Below, piece after piece: positions 1 to 8,256 of a stretch of DNA of 64,000 nt. The DNA lies in assembly GCA_011959105.1 (NCBI GenBank), contig BLLU01000179.1, forward strand, positions 62,001-126,000. The letters are read 5' to 3'. The stretch is from Lachnospiraceae bacterium. GTDB taxonomy: Bacteria; Bacillota; Clostridia; Lachnospirales; Lachnospiraceae. The notes below the pieces were generated by a model. The model did not search any database and had not been told where the DNA came from. It saw only the letters and a list, made by a program, of their open reading frames with translations. The translations under genes were made by a program, and so were the position numbers. How positions within the stretch are numbered: position 1 is the first letter of the stretch; each line of letters opens with the position of its first letter.

Positions 1-1
1 T

Positions 2-574
2 GATGAAAAAAATTCCATCATGTCTTTTGGGAATCTGAAAAAGTATTCCGAATGGTATGTGAAAGATTGTGACCTGGTTCTGATCAAACCTGGTATGAAA
101 ACGGATTCGGTCATTGATAAATGCAGAGAAATCTTGCGAAAAGGTTATACGCTATTGAGCAATAAAACGCATTTATTTGATCAGCCTCTTGTAGGATATG
201 GAGTGGTTATTTATGATAATTGGTGTGAAGAACTCCGAAAGGAGACGAATCAGGATTTGGCGGACATTAGATGTATGTTTCCACATGTGTTCATACACTA
301 TGAAGGGAAGCTCAGAATTCGGGAATTCCTTGAACTTTGCACACATCTGATGCATGAGATCGATAAAAGCGCATTCAAAACTGCAATATCAAAATATGAT
401 GAAATATTGTCTATCAGTGAAAAATGTATGCATGAAATGCTTCCTAAAACGCCACTGAATGCGGCGGAAGCCAGAATCCAAAGACAGGCCTATATAGCGA
501 TTTTGCAAAGGTGCAAGGATTTGGAAGAGGAAGCCTTGGCGGCAATAAGTTCTTATGGGGACAAGGCGGTATAA
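2..574 (+). CDS. 5'-truncated uncharacterised protein, possibly BtrH/C39-peptidase-like
   Basis: The reading frame is open to the left edge of the window. The first Met in frame (position 20) has no ribosome site, so this is probably the C-terminal part of a longer protein. The visible 184-190 residues have a beta-rich first half with the string GYGVVIYDNW, followed by helices rich in Glu and Lys (RIREFLELC, AYIAILQRCKDLEEEAL). The G-YG--IYD-W pattern and the helical tail recall BtrH-like or C39-fold proteins with a DUF4872-type end, but I cannot place it firmly. Base composition is AT-richer than the rest of the window, as in the next two genes. It ends about 145 bases before the promoter of the kinase-like gene. 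Confidence 0.5.
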   Translation, partial: DEKNSIMSFGNLKKYSEWYVKDCDLVLIKPGMKTDSVIDKCREILRKGYTLLSNKTHLFDQPLVGYGVVIYDNWCEELRKETNQDLADIRCMFPHVFIHYEGKLRIREFLELCTHLMHEIDKSAFKTAISKYDEILSISEKCMHEMLPKTPLNAAEARIQRQAYIAILQRCKDLEEEALAAISSYGDKAV

Positions 575-718
575 AGTTTTCTGAATACCACACTGATGAG
601 AGTGAGTCGGCTCAAAATGGGGATGTAAAGGAAGAACTGGCATTGGCTTGTACTATGATTGCCCGGAATCCAATAGTTGTCTTGCATAGAAAATACGGAG
701 AATCAGTTTTTCTGTTTA

Positions 719-747
719 TTGTAATCTGTCGGAACATTGTGTATAAT
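719..747 (+). promoter_or_regulatory. Sigma-A promoter for the P-loop kinase-like gene
   Basis: TTGTAA at 719-724 and a perfect TATAAT at 742-747 are separated by 17 bases. It lies 75 bases before the start at 822, so the kinase-like gene appears to have its own promoter. Rest of 575-821: no supported gene. Confidence 0.65.
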
Positions 748-821
748 AGAATTGTGAGATGACAAAAGGATTGAGGCCAGATTTATAATATGGGATTTGA
801 TGAGTGGGAATAGGGGGGGGA

Positions 822-1514
822 ATGAAAATACAAATCAGCGGCAATTTACTTCAACACTATCTGCAAAATGTCTATTTCATAAATGGACACAGCTATGCAG
901 GAAAATCTACAATGGTCAGTATGCTGGCTGAGCGGTATGATATGATCCAATGCGGTGAGAATTACCATGATGTATTTCCCCGAAATAAGCTGTCACGGTG
1001 GAAGCAGCCGGGTCTGTGCTATTTTGACACTATGAGCGGCTGGAGGGAATGGCTTAATATGACTCCGGAAGAACATTGGAACTGGACTGATCAGGTTTCT
1101 TTGGAATGTATGGAGATAGAGATTCTGGAGTTGGTCAGGCTGGCGGCTTCCGGGAAGAAGGTCATTGTGGATACCAACATTCCGCCGAATGTGCTGCGGG
1201 AGATTTCAGCGTATAACCGCGTTGCCATCATGCTCTGTGATCCGCCGGATATTTGTTTCACCCGTTTCTTTGATCGAGAGGACCCGGATAAGAAATTTAT
1301 GATGGAGCAGATTCAACTCTGCCCGGATCCGGAAGCTACCCTGCAAAATTTTAATTCCTGGGCGCTGTATCATCCGCCGTTGGAGATTGACTGGGCGCAT
1401 ACAGGCTTTTTTACGTACACCCGTTCAGATTTTGAAAATGATACACGGGAAGAAACGCTGTCGGCTTTGGCAAAGCATTTTGGATTGGAAGAAGAAAATA
1501 ATTTGCAGGTTTGA
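822..1514 (+). CDS. P-loop NTPase, nucleoside/small-molecule kinase-like
   Basis: A cytoplasmic protein of about 230 residues. A Walker A motif GHSYAGKST follows the first beta strand (VYFING) near residues 19-27, and a strand VIVDTNIPP later resembles the Walker B/acceptor region of small kinases. The later string FFDREDPDKKF could be a lid-like basic and acidic segment. The ATG at 822 is chosen because a G-rich ribosome site lies just upstream; an in-frame GTG at 804 is the alternative. Substrate is unknown. It is followed after 17 bases by the toroid-like gene, so the two are probably co-transcribed. Predicted to bind ATP or GTP and phosphorylate a small molecule; this is inference from the fold signature only. 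Confidence 0.65.
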   Translation: MKIQISGNLLQHYLQNVYFINGHSYAGKSTMVSMLAERYDMIQCGENYHDVFPRNKLSRWKQPGLCYFDTMSGWREWLNMTPEEHWNWTDQVSLECMEIEILELVRLAASGKKVIVDTNIPPNVLREISAYNRVAIMLCDPPDICFTRFFDREDPDKKFMMEQIQLCPDPEATLQNFNSWALYHPPLEIDWAHTGFFTYTRSDFENDTREETLSALAKHFGLEEENNLQV

Positions 1515-1531
1515 CAAAGGTAGGGTGAGAG

Positions 1532-2521
1532 ATGATCACATATAAAGATCTTGAAGTGCATGCGAAAGCCCTTCTTGAATTCTGCCAGTACCCGGCCGTG
1601 AAGTATAAAGTAAAATTTTCTATTTTGAATGTTCCCTATGAGGATGGAGAACTGTCTCTGCTGCGGAAAGATTTTTTGAAAAGCGATATTGTGGAGGAAA
1701 TGCATCAGACACAGGACGACTATGGCGGCTGGGGGAAATTTCAGTCAAAAGATTATTCTGTCAAATCAATAATTCCTACGTCCGGTGTAGGAATTGAGCG
1801 CTGCCTGTATATTGGGCTGACGATCAGGGACCGGGATATCTTGCTTTTGGCGGAGGAATACCTGAGTGATTTGCTTATGGGTACGGGCCGTGAAAAAATC
1901 CGGGGGAAAAATGACCGGGATAATCCGTGGTTTAGGGCGAAAGTTTGTAATCTGCTGGAAGCCATAACACCATATTCGCCGTTATGTGACGAAACTTGGC
2001 GTCAGTGGTTGTTTATAGCGGGCAGAGCTTATGAAGAGGGAGAATACTCCTATGAGAAGGATAAAGCCGCGCAATATGAAGTTTTTGCCAGCAGGGAGAG
2101 CAGGCTGGTGCCCATGCAGAGTGAATTGCTGTTAAAGAGACGAGAGAAAATATCTGCTTCTCTTGAGGAGGCCATGCTGCGGCATTTAGGGAGACATGCC
2201 AGTGAAAATGGATATTTCTGGGAGAAAACACCGGACAGGCTTCCTGAAAATTTTGTATATAATAAGACAAGAAGATGGTTTAAGACATTCAATTACATCA
2301 ATCAATTCAGAGGCTCCGGGTTATATCTTGATGGCGTGGTGGATTGGCTTATGGAAAATGTACGGGAAGATGGGGTATGGGACTGGGGAACCCAGATTAA
2401 AGATCCCTGGGGATACTTCGGATATTTTTCCTGCAACCGAAATTACAGATATAATCGGGTGATTGATTGTACGATTGAAATATTGGATTTTTTAAAACAT
2501 TATATAGACAATAACATATAA
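1532..2521 (+). CDS. Alpha/alpha-toroid-like uncharacterised protein
   Basis: A 329-residue soluble protein with no signal peptide. Near residues 62-110 it reads DDYGGWGKF, then a Thr-Ser-Gly run, then helical GLTIRDRDILLLAEEYL. This resembles the repeating G-GW-F plus paired-helix pattern of prenyltransferase and terpene-cyclase-like alpha/alpha barrels. A second aromatic turn (DGVWDWGTQIKDPWGYFGYF) lies near residue 285, before a final helix. I do not see the DxDD acid motif of squalene-hopene cyclases, so the catalytic role is open. It follows the kinase-like gene closely and may act with it. The specific function is not recognised. Confidence 0.5.
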   Translation: MITYKDLEVHAKALLEFCQYPAVKYKVKFSILNVPYEDGELSLLRKDFLKSDIVEEMHQTQDDYGGWGKFQSKDYSVKSIIPTSGVGIERCLYIGLTIRDRDILLLAEEYLSDLLMGTGREKIRGKNDRDNPWFRAKVCNLLEAITPYSPLCDETWRQWLFIAGRAYEEGEYSYEKDKAAQYEVFASRESRLVPMQSELLLKRREKISASLEEAMLRHLGRHASENGYFWEKTPDRLPENFVYNKTRRWFKTFNYINQFRGSGLYLDGVVDWLMENVREDGVWDWGTQIKDPWGYFGYFSCNRNYRYNRVIDCTIEILDFLKHYIDNNI

Positions 2522-2714
2522 AGTACATTCAAGTTCGGATGCCTCATATTATGCAAATGTGCAGATACCGATTTTTATTGCAGAAGCATCAAAGGGCAGG
2601 CGGCTTACATTGGGCTATGGCAGGGAAGTGTGGGAAAGCGGAAATGCAGGCGAAAAATATTTAACCAAGGGCATATGTATTGCGGGAAGCAGCTTCAGAA
2701 AGGGAGAACTGAGG

Positions 2715-4076
2715 ATGGAGCAGAAAGTAAACAGAATAGATTTTCGTTTGGGTAGGTTTGGGAAACTGGCACCGCTTTTGGCTGCGGCGGCTATGATTCT
2801 TTGGGCGGCATTCAGCCAGTCTAATGTGAACGGATATGTGCTGGCCTTTTTCGCGGCGTTGGTTACAGGGGTTCTCTTTGCGAAGGACGAAAAGGCATAT
2901 GGGGAAGCGCTGGTCTATGGTTTGAGCAAGCCCATTTTCGGGGTGATCGTAATGGCGGTGATACTGGCGGCAGTCTCGGGTAAGCTGATTTCGGCCAGCG
3001 GGGCGGTACAGACCATTGCGGCATATGTGGTTGCGGCAGGTTTTACAGGAAAACTGTTTGTAGCGGCCTCCTTTCTGATTACCTGTCTGCTGGCATTTGC
3101 AACGGGAACCTCGGTGGGCACCTATTTTGTCGTGATTCCCATTTTGTTTCCGGTGGGCGTGATGGCGGGCGCGGCGCCGGAATTTATGATTGGCGCCATT
3201 GTGTCGGGCGCGGCGTTCGGCGATAATCTGGGGCCGATCTCGGATACCACCATTGCTTCCTCTGCCACACAGCATGCGGATCTGGGAACCGTGGTAAAGA
3301 CCAGGATGCGATATAGTCTGCCGGCAGCGGCGGGAGCCCTGGTTCTGTTCCTGCTGTGTTCCAAAACCACAGACAGCGGTGCGGGAACCCCGGCGGCGGC
3401 CGGTACGGTTAATCCCACCAGCCTGGTCATGCTGGCGGTGCCGGCGGTAATCATTGTCCTGTGCCTGATGAGAAAACATCTGATCACTGCTCTGTCCTGG
3501 GGCATTCTGGCGGGAATCGCCGCCGGATTGCTTTTTGGCATATATACGGTGGACGAACTGGTTTCTTTTCCCGGCGGCTTCTCCGTGTCCGGGACCATTA
3601 TAGAGGCAATTACGGGAACAGCGGGCACCGTGGCCATGCTGATTGCGGTGTTTGCCCTCTTAGGAGTGGTGGAACGCAGCGGTCTTTTTGAGGATGTGGG
3701 GAATATTCTGGCCCGTTTCGCAAAGAGTGAACGCAGCACGGAGACAGCCATTGTGCTGTCCGCCGGGATGCTCAGCATGGTGACGGGGGTTATTTCCGTA
3801 GCGATCGTGGCGCTTGGCGATCTGGTAAATGAGATTGGGGAAAAAGCGGGTGTAAATCGGTATCGCCGTGCCAATCTGCTGGACTGTACAGGCTGCGTGT
3901 TCTGTTTTCTGACCCCATGGACAGTACATTGTGTGATTCCGGCGCAGCAGTCCGCTCAGTTTGGGGAGGGATTTGCGGTGGCGCCTGCGGCTATTCCTTT
4001 TGTGAATTTTTACTCCCTTTGTATGTTGGTGATGTTGGCGGCAGCGGTGATTACAGGATATGGCAGAAAGCAGTAA
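2715..4076 (+). CDS. Na+/H+ antiporter, NhaC family
   Basis: An integral membrane antiporter of 453 residues, expected to exchange Na+ (or a related cation or carboxylate) for protons at the cytoplasmic membrane. About eleven hydrophobic segments can be seen. The NhaC-family signature SGAAFGDNLGPISDTTIASS lies near residues 160-180, with the GD and SDTT residues that line the ion path in this family. The start at 2715 (MEQKVNR) is chosen because it leads straight into a conserved-looking N-terminus; the frame extends 52 codons upstream, but that stretch looks unlike an antiporter. Substrate specificity within the family (Na+/H+, malate-lactate or Arg/ornithine) cannot be decided from sequence alone. 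It stands alone, with a 144-base gap to pgi. Confidence 0.85.
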   Translation: MEQKVNRIDFRLGRFGKLAPLLAAAAMILWAAFSQSNVNGYVLAFFAALVTGVLFAKDEKAYGEALVYGLSKPIFGVIVMAVILAAVSGKLISASGAVQTIAAYVVAAGFTGKLFVAASFLITCLLAFATGTSVGTYFVVIPILFPVGVMAGAAPEFMIGAIVSGAAFGDNLGPISDTTIASSATQHADLGTVVKTRMRYSLPAAAGALVLFLLCSKTTDSGAGTPAAAGTVNPTSLVMLAVPAVIIVLCLMRKHLITALSWGILAGIAAGLLFGIYTVDELVSFPGGFSVSGTIIEAITGTAGTVAMLIAVFALLGVVERSGLFEDVGNILARFAKSERSTETAIVLSAGMLSMVTGVISVAIVALGDLVNEIGEKAGVNRYRRANLLDCTGCVFCFLTPWTVHCVIPAQQSAQFGEGFAVAPAAIPFVNFYSLCMLVMLAAAVITGYGRKQ

Positions 4077-4133
4077 GGCTTTGCCCCAAGCCACCACTAC
4101 GACGTATATGCCGAGATGGATTTTTAAAAGTTC

Positions 4134-4162
4134 TTGAATTTGTCCGTGTTTGATAGTATGAT
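4134..4162 (+). promoter_or_regulatory. Sigma-A promoter for pgi
   Basis: TTGAAT (4134-4139) and TATGAT (4157-4162) with an exact 17-base spacer, 58 bases before the pgi start codon. Confidence 0.7.
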
Positions 4163-4220
4163 TTGATAGAAAAGTATTTTGGCTGCTTTGAGAAAAAATT
4201 ATAGGAGGAGGGAATCTATT

Positions 4221-5801
4221 ATGATTACCTGGAAAAATCTGGACACCGTTTCCGCGTATCAGGAACTGCAAAAGGTGGCGCCTGTCAATCTGACAGAGGC
4301 AATGGCCGGGGAGAACGGCGCGGACCGCGTAAGGAAATACAGCGTTCCCATGGCGGCGGGACTGGCGTTTCATTATGCCGCAAGGCAGGTGGACGACAAG
4401 ATTCTGGAAGTCCTTGGAAAACTGGCGGAAGAGACGCAGCTTGCGGAGAAATTCGAAGCGCTCTACAATGGTGAGGTGATCAATACCGGAGAGAAACGCA
4501 TGGTGCTCCATCATATGACCCGGGGACAGCTGGGCGAAGCTGTGGTAGCCGACGGTGTGGATAAGCGGGACTTTTATATGGAGCAGCAGCGAAAGATTGC
4601 GGAGCTGGCCAATAAGGTACACAGCGGCGAGATTACAAATGCTGCGGGAGAGAAATTTACCACCGTGGTACAGATCGGCATCGGCGGCAGTGATTTAGGT
4701 CCCCGGGCCATGTATCTGGCTTTGGAAAACTGGGCCAGGGTGAATAACACATTTAAGATGGAAGCCAGATTCATCAGCAATGTGGATCCCGACGACGCAG
4801 CGGCAGTACTGAATACCATAGATGTGGCCCACTCCCTTTTTGTACTGGTATCCAAATCCGGAACCACCTTAGAGACCCTGACCAACGAATCTTTTGTAAA
4901 AGACGCTTTGAAAAACGCGGGTCTGGATGCTTCCAAACATATGATTGCCGTTACCAGCGAGACCTCGCCTCTGGCAAAGAGCGACGACTATCTGGCGGCA
5001 TTCTTTATGGATGACTATATCGGCGGCCGGTTTTCCTCCACCTCCGGTGTGGGCGGTGCGGTATTGTCTCTGGCGTTTGGCCCGGAGGTATTTGCCCAGT
5101 TCCTGGAGGGTGCGGCAGAGGAGGACAGGCTGGCACAGAACAGGGATGTATTGGCAAATCCCGCCATGTTGGACGCCCTGATCGGCGTTTACGAGCGCAA
5201 TGTGCTGGGCTATCAGAATACGGCTGTATTGCCCTATTCTCAGGCGCTTAGCCGCTTTCCCGCGCATTTACAGCAGCTTGACATGGAATCCAACGGAAAG
5301 TCGGTAAACCGCTTTGGCGAGCCTGTATCCTATTCCACCGGCCCTGTGATTTTCGGCGAGCCGGGTACCAACGGACAGCACTCTTTCTATCAGTTACTGC
5401 ATCAGGGCACGGATATTGTGCCTCTGCAGTTTGTGGGCTTTAAGAACAGCCAGATGGGCAGGGATGTGGTGATCCAGGACAGCACCAGCCAACAGAAATT
5501 ATGCGCCAATGTGGCAGCGCAGATCGTGGCATTTGCCTGCGGCAAGGCCGATGAGGACCGCAACAGGAATTTTGAGGGCGGACGGCCTTCCAGCATCATT
5601 ATCGGCGAGCAGTTGACGCCCCGGGCGCTGGGTGCCCTTTTATCCCACTTTGAGAATAAGGTGATGTATCAGGGCTTTGTATGGAATATCAACAGCTTTG
5701 ACCAGGAGGGGGTACAGCTTGGCAAGGTACTGGCCAAGAAAGTGCTCGCTCACGATACCGACGGCGCATTGAAAGCGTACAGTGATCTGCTGAATATTTA
5801 G
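4221..5801 (+). CDS. pgi: Glucose-6-phosphate isomerase, long (E. coli/eukaryote-like) type
   Basis: Interconverts glucose 6-phosphate and fructose 6-phosphate in glycolysis, in the cytoplasm. The 526 residues contain GIGGSDLGPRAM (phosphate and substrate loop), SKSGTTLET (phosphate-binding SKT-type loop), MESNGKSVNRFG, and the signature GEPGTNGQHSFYQLLHQGT with the catalytic Glu and His. These are the motifs of the roughly 550-residue proteobacterial and eukaryotic type. Many Firmicutes instead have a roughly 450-residue form with GIGGSYLGARA. Start at 4221 follows AGGAGGAG by about ten bases. Its own promoter lies just upstream, so it is a single gene or is co-transcribed with the hemerythrin gene 58 bases downstream. 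Confidence 0.95.
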   Translation: MITWKNLDTVSAYQELQKVAPVNLTEAMAGENGADRVRKYSVPMAAGLAFHYAARQVDDKILEVLGKLAEETQLAEKFEALYNGEVINTGEKRMVLHHMTRGQLGEAVVADGVDKRDFYMEQQRKIAELANKVHSGEITNAAGEKFTTVVQIGIGGSDLGPRAMYLALENWARVNNTFKMEARFISNVDPDDAAAVLNTIDVAHSLFVLVSKSGTTLETLTNESFVKDALKNAGLDASKHMIAVTSETSPLAKSDDYLAAFFMDDYIGGRFSSTSGVGGAVLSLAFGPEVFAQFLEGAAEEDRLAQNRDVLANPAMLDALIGVYERNVLGYQNTAVLPYSQALSRFPAHLQQLDMESNGKSVNRFGEPVSYSTGPVIFGEPGTNGQHSFYQLLHQGTDIVPLQFVGFKNSQMGRDVVIQDSTSQQKLCANVAAQIVAFACGKADEDRNRNFEGGRPSSIIIGEQLTPRALGALLSHFENKVMYQGFVWNINSFDQEGVQLGKVLAKKVLAHDTDGALKAYSDLLNI

Positions 5802-5859
5802 CTTCTTCATTCTATTGAATCTACAGGCAGATTATATGCGGAATGAGGAGGAAAAACAT

Positions 5860-6252
5860 ATGTATGAATTTAAAGAGGAGTTTCTTACAGGGATCGAGGA
5901 GATCGACCGGGAACACAGAAGGCTCTTTGAGATCGCGGGTGAATTGTATGATCTGAAATGTGAGGAGTTCATCCCGGACAAGTATGACAATATCCGCCAT
6001 ATCCTGGAGGAACTGAGAGATTATACCCTTACCCATTTTGAACACGAGGAAGCGTATATGAAGTCCATCGGCTACAGGAAGATGTTCACGCAGGTAAGCC
6101 AGCATAATGCTCTGAAAGAGACCATCAGCGGCTGGGACCTGGACGCCATCGACGAGGATCAGGACGAGGCCATAGAGGAGATGCTGCGTCTGGTGACGGA
6201 CTGGCTGGTGAACCATATTCTGAACGAGGACAAGAGAATCGGAGAACAATAG
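5860..6252 (+). CDS. Bacteriohemerythrin-like protein with one altered iron ligand
   Basis: A 130-residue four-helix protein that should hold a non-heme di-iron site for O2 or iron sensing, storage or scavenging. Visible ligands: His19 (DREHRRLF), His59 and Glu63 (THFEHEEAYM), His82 (SQHNAL), His119 and Asp124 (NHILNEDK). The family normally has HxxxH in the third helix; here the first of that pair is Gln78 (QVSQH), so one of the seven usual ligands is missing. The start at 5860 has AGGAGG nine bases upstream; earlier in-frame Met codons lack a site. It follows pgi by 58 bases with no terminator between. Length is close to the single-domain family norm. Confidence 0.85.
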   Translation: MYEFKEEFLTGIEEIDREHRRLFEIAGELYDLKCEEFIPDKYDNIRHILEELRDYTLTHFEHEEAYMKSIGYRKMFTQVSQHNALKETISGWDLDAIDEDQDEAIEEMLRLVTDWLVNHILNEDKRIGEQ

Positions 6253-6402
6253 CATTCATCTTTCCGAGGATGTGGAGACAGCCTTTGGGGGAGGCTGGCG
6301 GTATGGCGGCATAGAAAGCGGATACGTATTTCTGGAACAGTACGGCGTCTCATAGGTTCTGGGCGCCGACAGGGAAGAGAAATTGGACAGGGAGGATGCC
6401 AT

Positions 6403-7008
6403 ATGGATGTGAATGCTTATGTGCACGAAAGTCTGGAAAAACTGCGGAAGCTGGGAATTGACGCCCTGGCGGCGGAAAAGGAAGTGGCGGGCAGCATTGT
6501 ATTCCAGCCGGAAGAGACGCTGGAGGCCATGGAGGAAGAACAGATTCTGGGGATGCTTCTAAGCAATATAGGAGCCGGATTTTACCAGGGGACGGAGCAG
6601 GCAGCCAGGGAAATATATACCTTTGACATGGAGGTATCGGATATCCTGCGGATGTATACGGCTTTTCTGGAAGGGGTCTCCCGGATCGCCAAGGGAGAAC
6701 TGGCGTTTACGGATGTGGAGGAGGACGTGCCGGAGGACGTACTGGAGTCCGGGCGGGGAAGCCGGACGGTGCGTTTCCGATGCAACGGAAAGGCTTATGA
6801 GTATCAGGCCAGGCTTGATTATGACTGGTTTGACGTGGGAATACTTGCTTTTATGAACCGGGTGATCGGGGAGCAGAATCTGGGAAGCCGTCTGTACGTC
6901 ACCAGCGATGGTTATCAGGAATGTGTGGTGCTTTACCGAACGGAGGAGTGGGTCCAACATTTCCGGGAACTGTTCGGGGTGGAACTGGGACAGCCCGGCC
7001 ATAGATAG
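6403..7008 (+). CDS. Uncharacterised acidic protein
   Basis: A 201-residue soluble, strongly acidic protein without signal peptide or membrane segment. The N-terminal two thirds are helical (for example SLEKLRKLG, AMEEEQILGMLLSNIG). The C-terminal third has alternating strands (TVRFRCNGKAYEYQARLDYDWFD, GSRLYVTSDGYQECVVLYRT) that look like a small alpha/beta fold. GGGAGG lies ten bases before the ATG. The compact acidic character is seen in some immunity-type proteins, but no toxin gene is nearby, so I assign no function. It is convergent with the ankyrin gene and shares a hairpin with it. 6253-6402 holds no gene that I can support. Confidence 0.55.
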   Translation: MDVNAYVHESLEKLRKLGIDALAAEKEVAGSIVFQPEETLEAMEEEQILGMLLSNIGAGFYQGTEQAAREIYTFDMEVSDILRMYTAFLEGVSRIAKGELAFTDVEEDVPEDVLESGRGSRTVRFRCNGKAYEYQARLDYDWFDVGILAFMNRVIGEQNLGSRLYVTSDGYQECVVLYRTEEWVQHFRELFGVELGQPGHR

Positions 7009-7023
7009 AAGGAGATAAAGGTA

Positions 7024-7050
7024 AGGAGGGGCGGTTGATCCGCCCCTCCT
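7024..7050. terminator. GC-rich hairpin between convergent genes
   Basis: A perfect 11-base-pair stem (7024-7034 with 7040-7050) with a 5-base loop lies between two convergent stop codons. It has no T-tract on either side, so it may be a weak or Rho-assisted bidirectional terminator or a 3'-end stabiliser. Confidence 0.5.
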
Positions 7051-7060
7051 GTTGACTGTA

Positions 7061-8035
7061 CTAATTTTCCGCTCCCGCCATGAGCAGTTTCTCCACAATA
7101 TCGTTGTAGCCGCCTTCGGTGGCATAGTACAGGGCGGTGTGCTCCGCCGCGTCCACATAAGTTACGTTGGCCCCCTTGTCCAGAAGGGTACCCACAATAT
7201 AATTGTTTCCATGCCGGGCAGCAATGATCAAAGCGGTTTCTCCGTCTTCGTTTCGCTCGTCAATTTTCGCGGCATGGGCCAGCAGGTTTTTTATGATATG
7301 TTCGTTTTCATTTTCCGCCGCCGCATGCAGGGGGGAGTTGCCGTTGCAGCCGCTGATATTGGCGTCGGCTCCTGCTTCCAGCAGCAGATCGGCGATCAAA
7401 AGATTATCCTCCAGAACAGCCATGTACAGCGGTGTCATTTTCTCATCGTTGCGGGCGTTGATATCCATGCCTCCCTTGGCCAGCATGGCTTTTACCACCT
7501 CTCCCTGCCCGTTGTGACAGGCCTGGTGCAGCGGCGTGTTGCCGTAGGAGTCGGTATTGCCCGAACCTTCCGCGGAAAGGCTGTCCACCAGCTGGATCAG
7601 GCCCAGCGCATTGGCATAGTCCAGGGCGGTGTGATTCTGGTTGTCCATAACGGAAGAGTCGGCTCCCAATTCCATCAGGTATTTAGCCGCCTCTGCCTTT
7701 CTTGCTTCCACGGCGTAGATCAGGGCGGTTTTGCCCTGCTTATCTGTGGCGTTGAGGTCGGCTCCCGCCTCCGACAACAGCTGAATAATCTCTTTGTTGC
7801 CGGACTGGACAGCCATGTGAAGCGGTGTGATGCTGGTGTTGGAGATCTGGTTTACATCGGCGTCTTTGGCCAGCAGGAGTTTCACAATATCCCGGTAGCC
7901 CTTTTTGCATACATAGTGGAGGGGGGAGAAGCCCATCTCGTCCACTGCGTTGACATTGATGTTGTCCTTTTTCAGAAATGCCGTCACGACGCCTTTTTGC
8001 CCGTTCTGGCATGCCGTCAATAATAGTTTGTCCAT
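7061..8035 (-). CDS. Ankyrin-repeat protein
   Basis: A 324-residue protein built almost wholly of about ten 33-residue ankyrin repeats. Examples of the core are GFSPLHYVCKKGYRDIVKLL, TPLHMAVQSGNKEIIQLL and SPLHAAAENENEHIIKNLL, each with the G-TPLH-A---G----V--LL pattern. No signal peptide, membrane helix or enzymatic domain is visible, so it is a cytoplasmic protein-binding scaffold whose partner is unknown. The start has AGAGGA upstream on the minus strand. It has its own divergent promoter (8084-8112). Ankyrin proteins are less common in bacteria than in eukaryotes but occur in host-associated Clostridia; I see no signal for secretion. Confidence 0.9.
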   Translation of the reverse strand: MDKLLLTACQNGQKGVVTAFLKKDNINVNAVDEMGFSPLHYVCKKGYRDIVKLLLAKDADVNQISNTSITPLHMAVQSGNKEIIQLLSEAGADLNATDKQGKTALIYAVEARKAEAAKYLMELGADSSVMDNQNHTALDYANALGLIQLVDSLSAEGSGNTDSYGNTPLHQACHNGQGEVVKAMLAKGGMDINARNDEKMTPLYMAVLEDNLLIADLLLEAGADANISGCNGNSPLHAAAENENEHIIKNLLAHAAKIDERNEDGETALIIAARHGNNYIVGTLLDKGANVTYVDAAEHTALYYATEGGYNDIVEKLLMAGAEN

Positions 8036-8083
8036 TTTGTCCTCTTTTCCGCACCGCGTTTTTTGCGGATGCTTGTCAAGAGT

Positions 8084-8112
8084 ATTATATAACGGATTCC
8101 TCTGTACCGCAA
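8084..8112 (-). promoter_or_regulatory. Promoter for the ankyrin gene
   Basis: On the minus strand TTGCGG (8112-8107) and TATAAT (8089-8084) have a 17-base spacer, about 50 bases upstream of the start codon. Confidence 0.6.
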
Positions 8113-8165
8113 TATCTTCTCTGTTCGGATGGGGATGAAATGATAAAAACCGGAGGCGGGGCTAA

Positions 8166-8194
8166 TTATTTACATGTGTAATCCGATATATAAT
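8166..8194 (+). promoter_or_regulatory. Possible promoter for the 309-residue coiled-coil protein
   Basis: A perfect TATAAT (8189-8194) lies 62 bases before the start at 8257. The matching -35 at 17 bases (TTATTT) is weak; TTTACA at 8169 would give only a 14-base spacer. Confidence 0.4.
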
Positions 8195-8256
8195 TTATAC
8201 GGAAAATTTGAAGGGGAAAGCGGAGAAGCAAACCCCTGTAAAGGCAGGTGAAGATT

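Noticed and set aside
511..762. An 83-codon frame overlapping the end of the first gene and running into the gap
   Set aside because: It starts inside the first gene, lacks a ribosome site and has no recognisable motif. It also covers the promoter of the kinase-like gene.
2559..2714. Longer N-terminus for the NhaC protein
   Set aside because: The extra 52 residues look unlike an antiporter start and have no membrane or signal features; the Met at 2715 begins the family-like sequence.
4077..4100. Short GGCTT/AAGCC hairpin after the antiporter gene as a terminator
   Set aside because: Only five base pairs and no T-tract.
7052..8023. A 323-codon + strand frame across the ankyrin gene
   Set aside because: It is the antisense shadow of a clear ankyrin-repeat protein; its translation is rich in Val/Gly/Gln without motifs.
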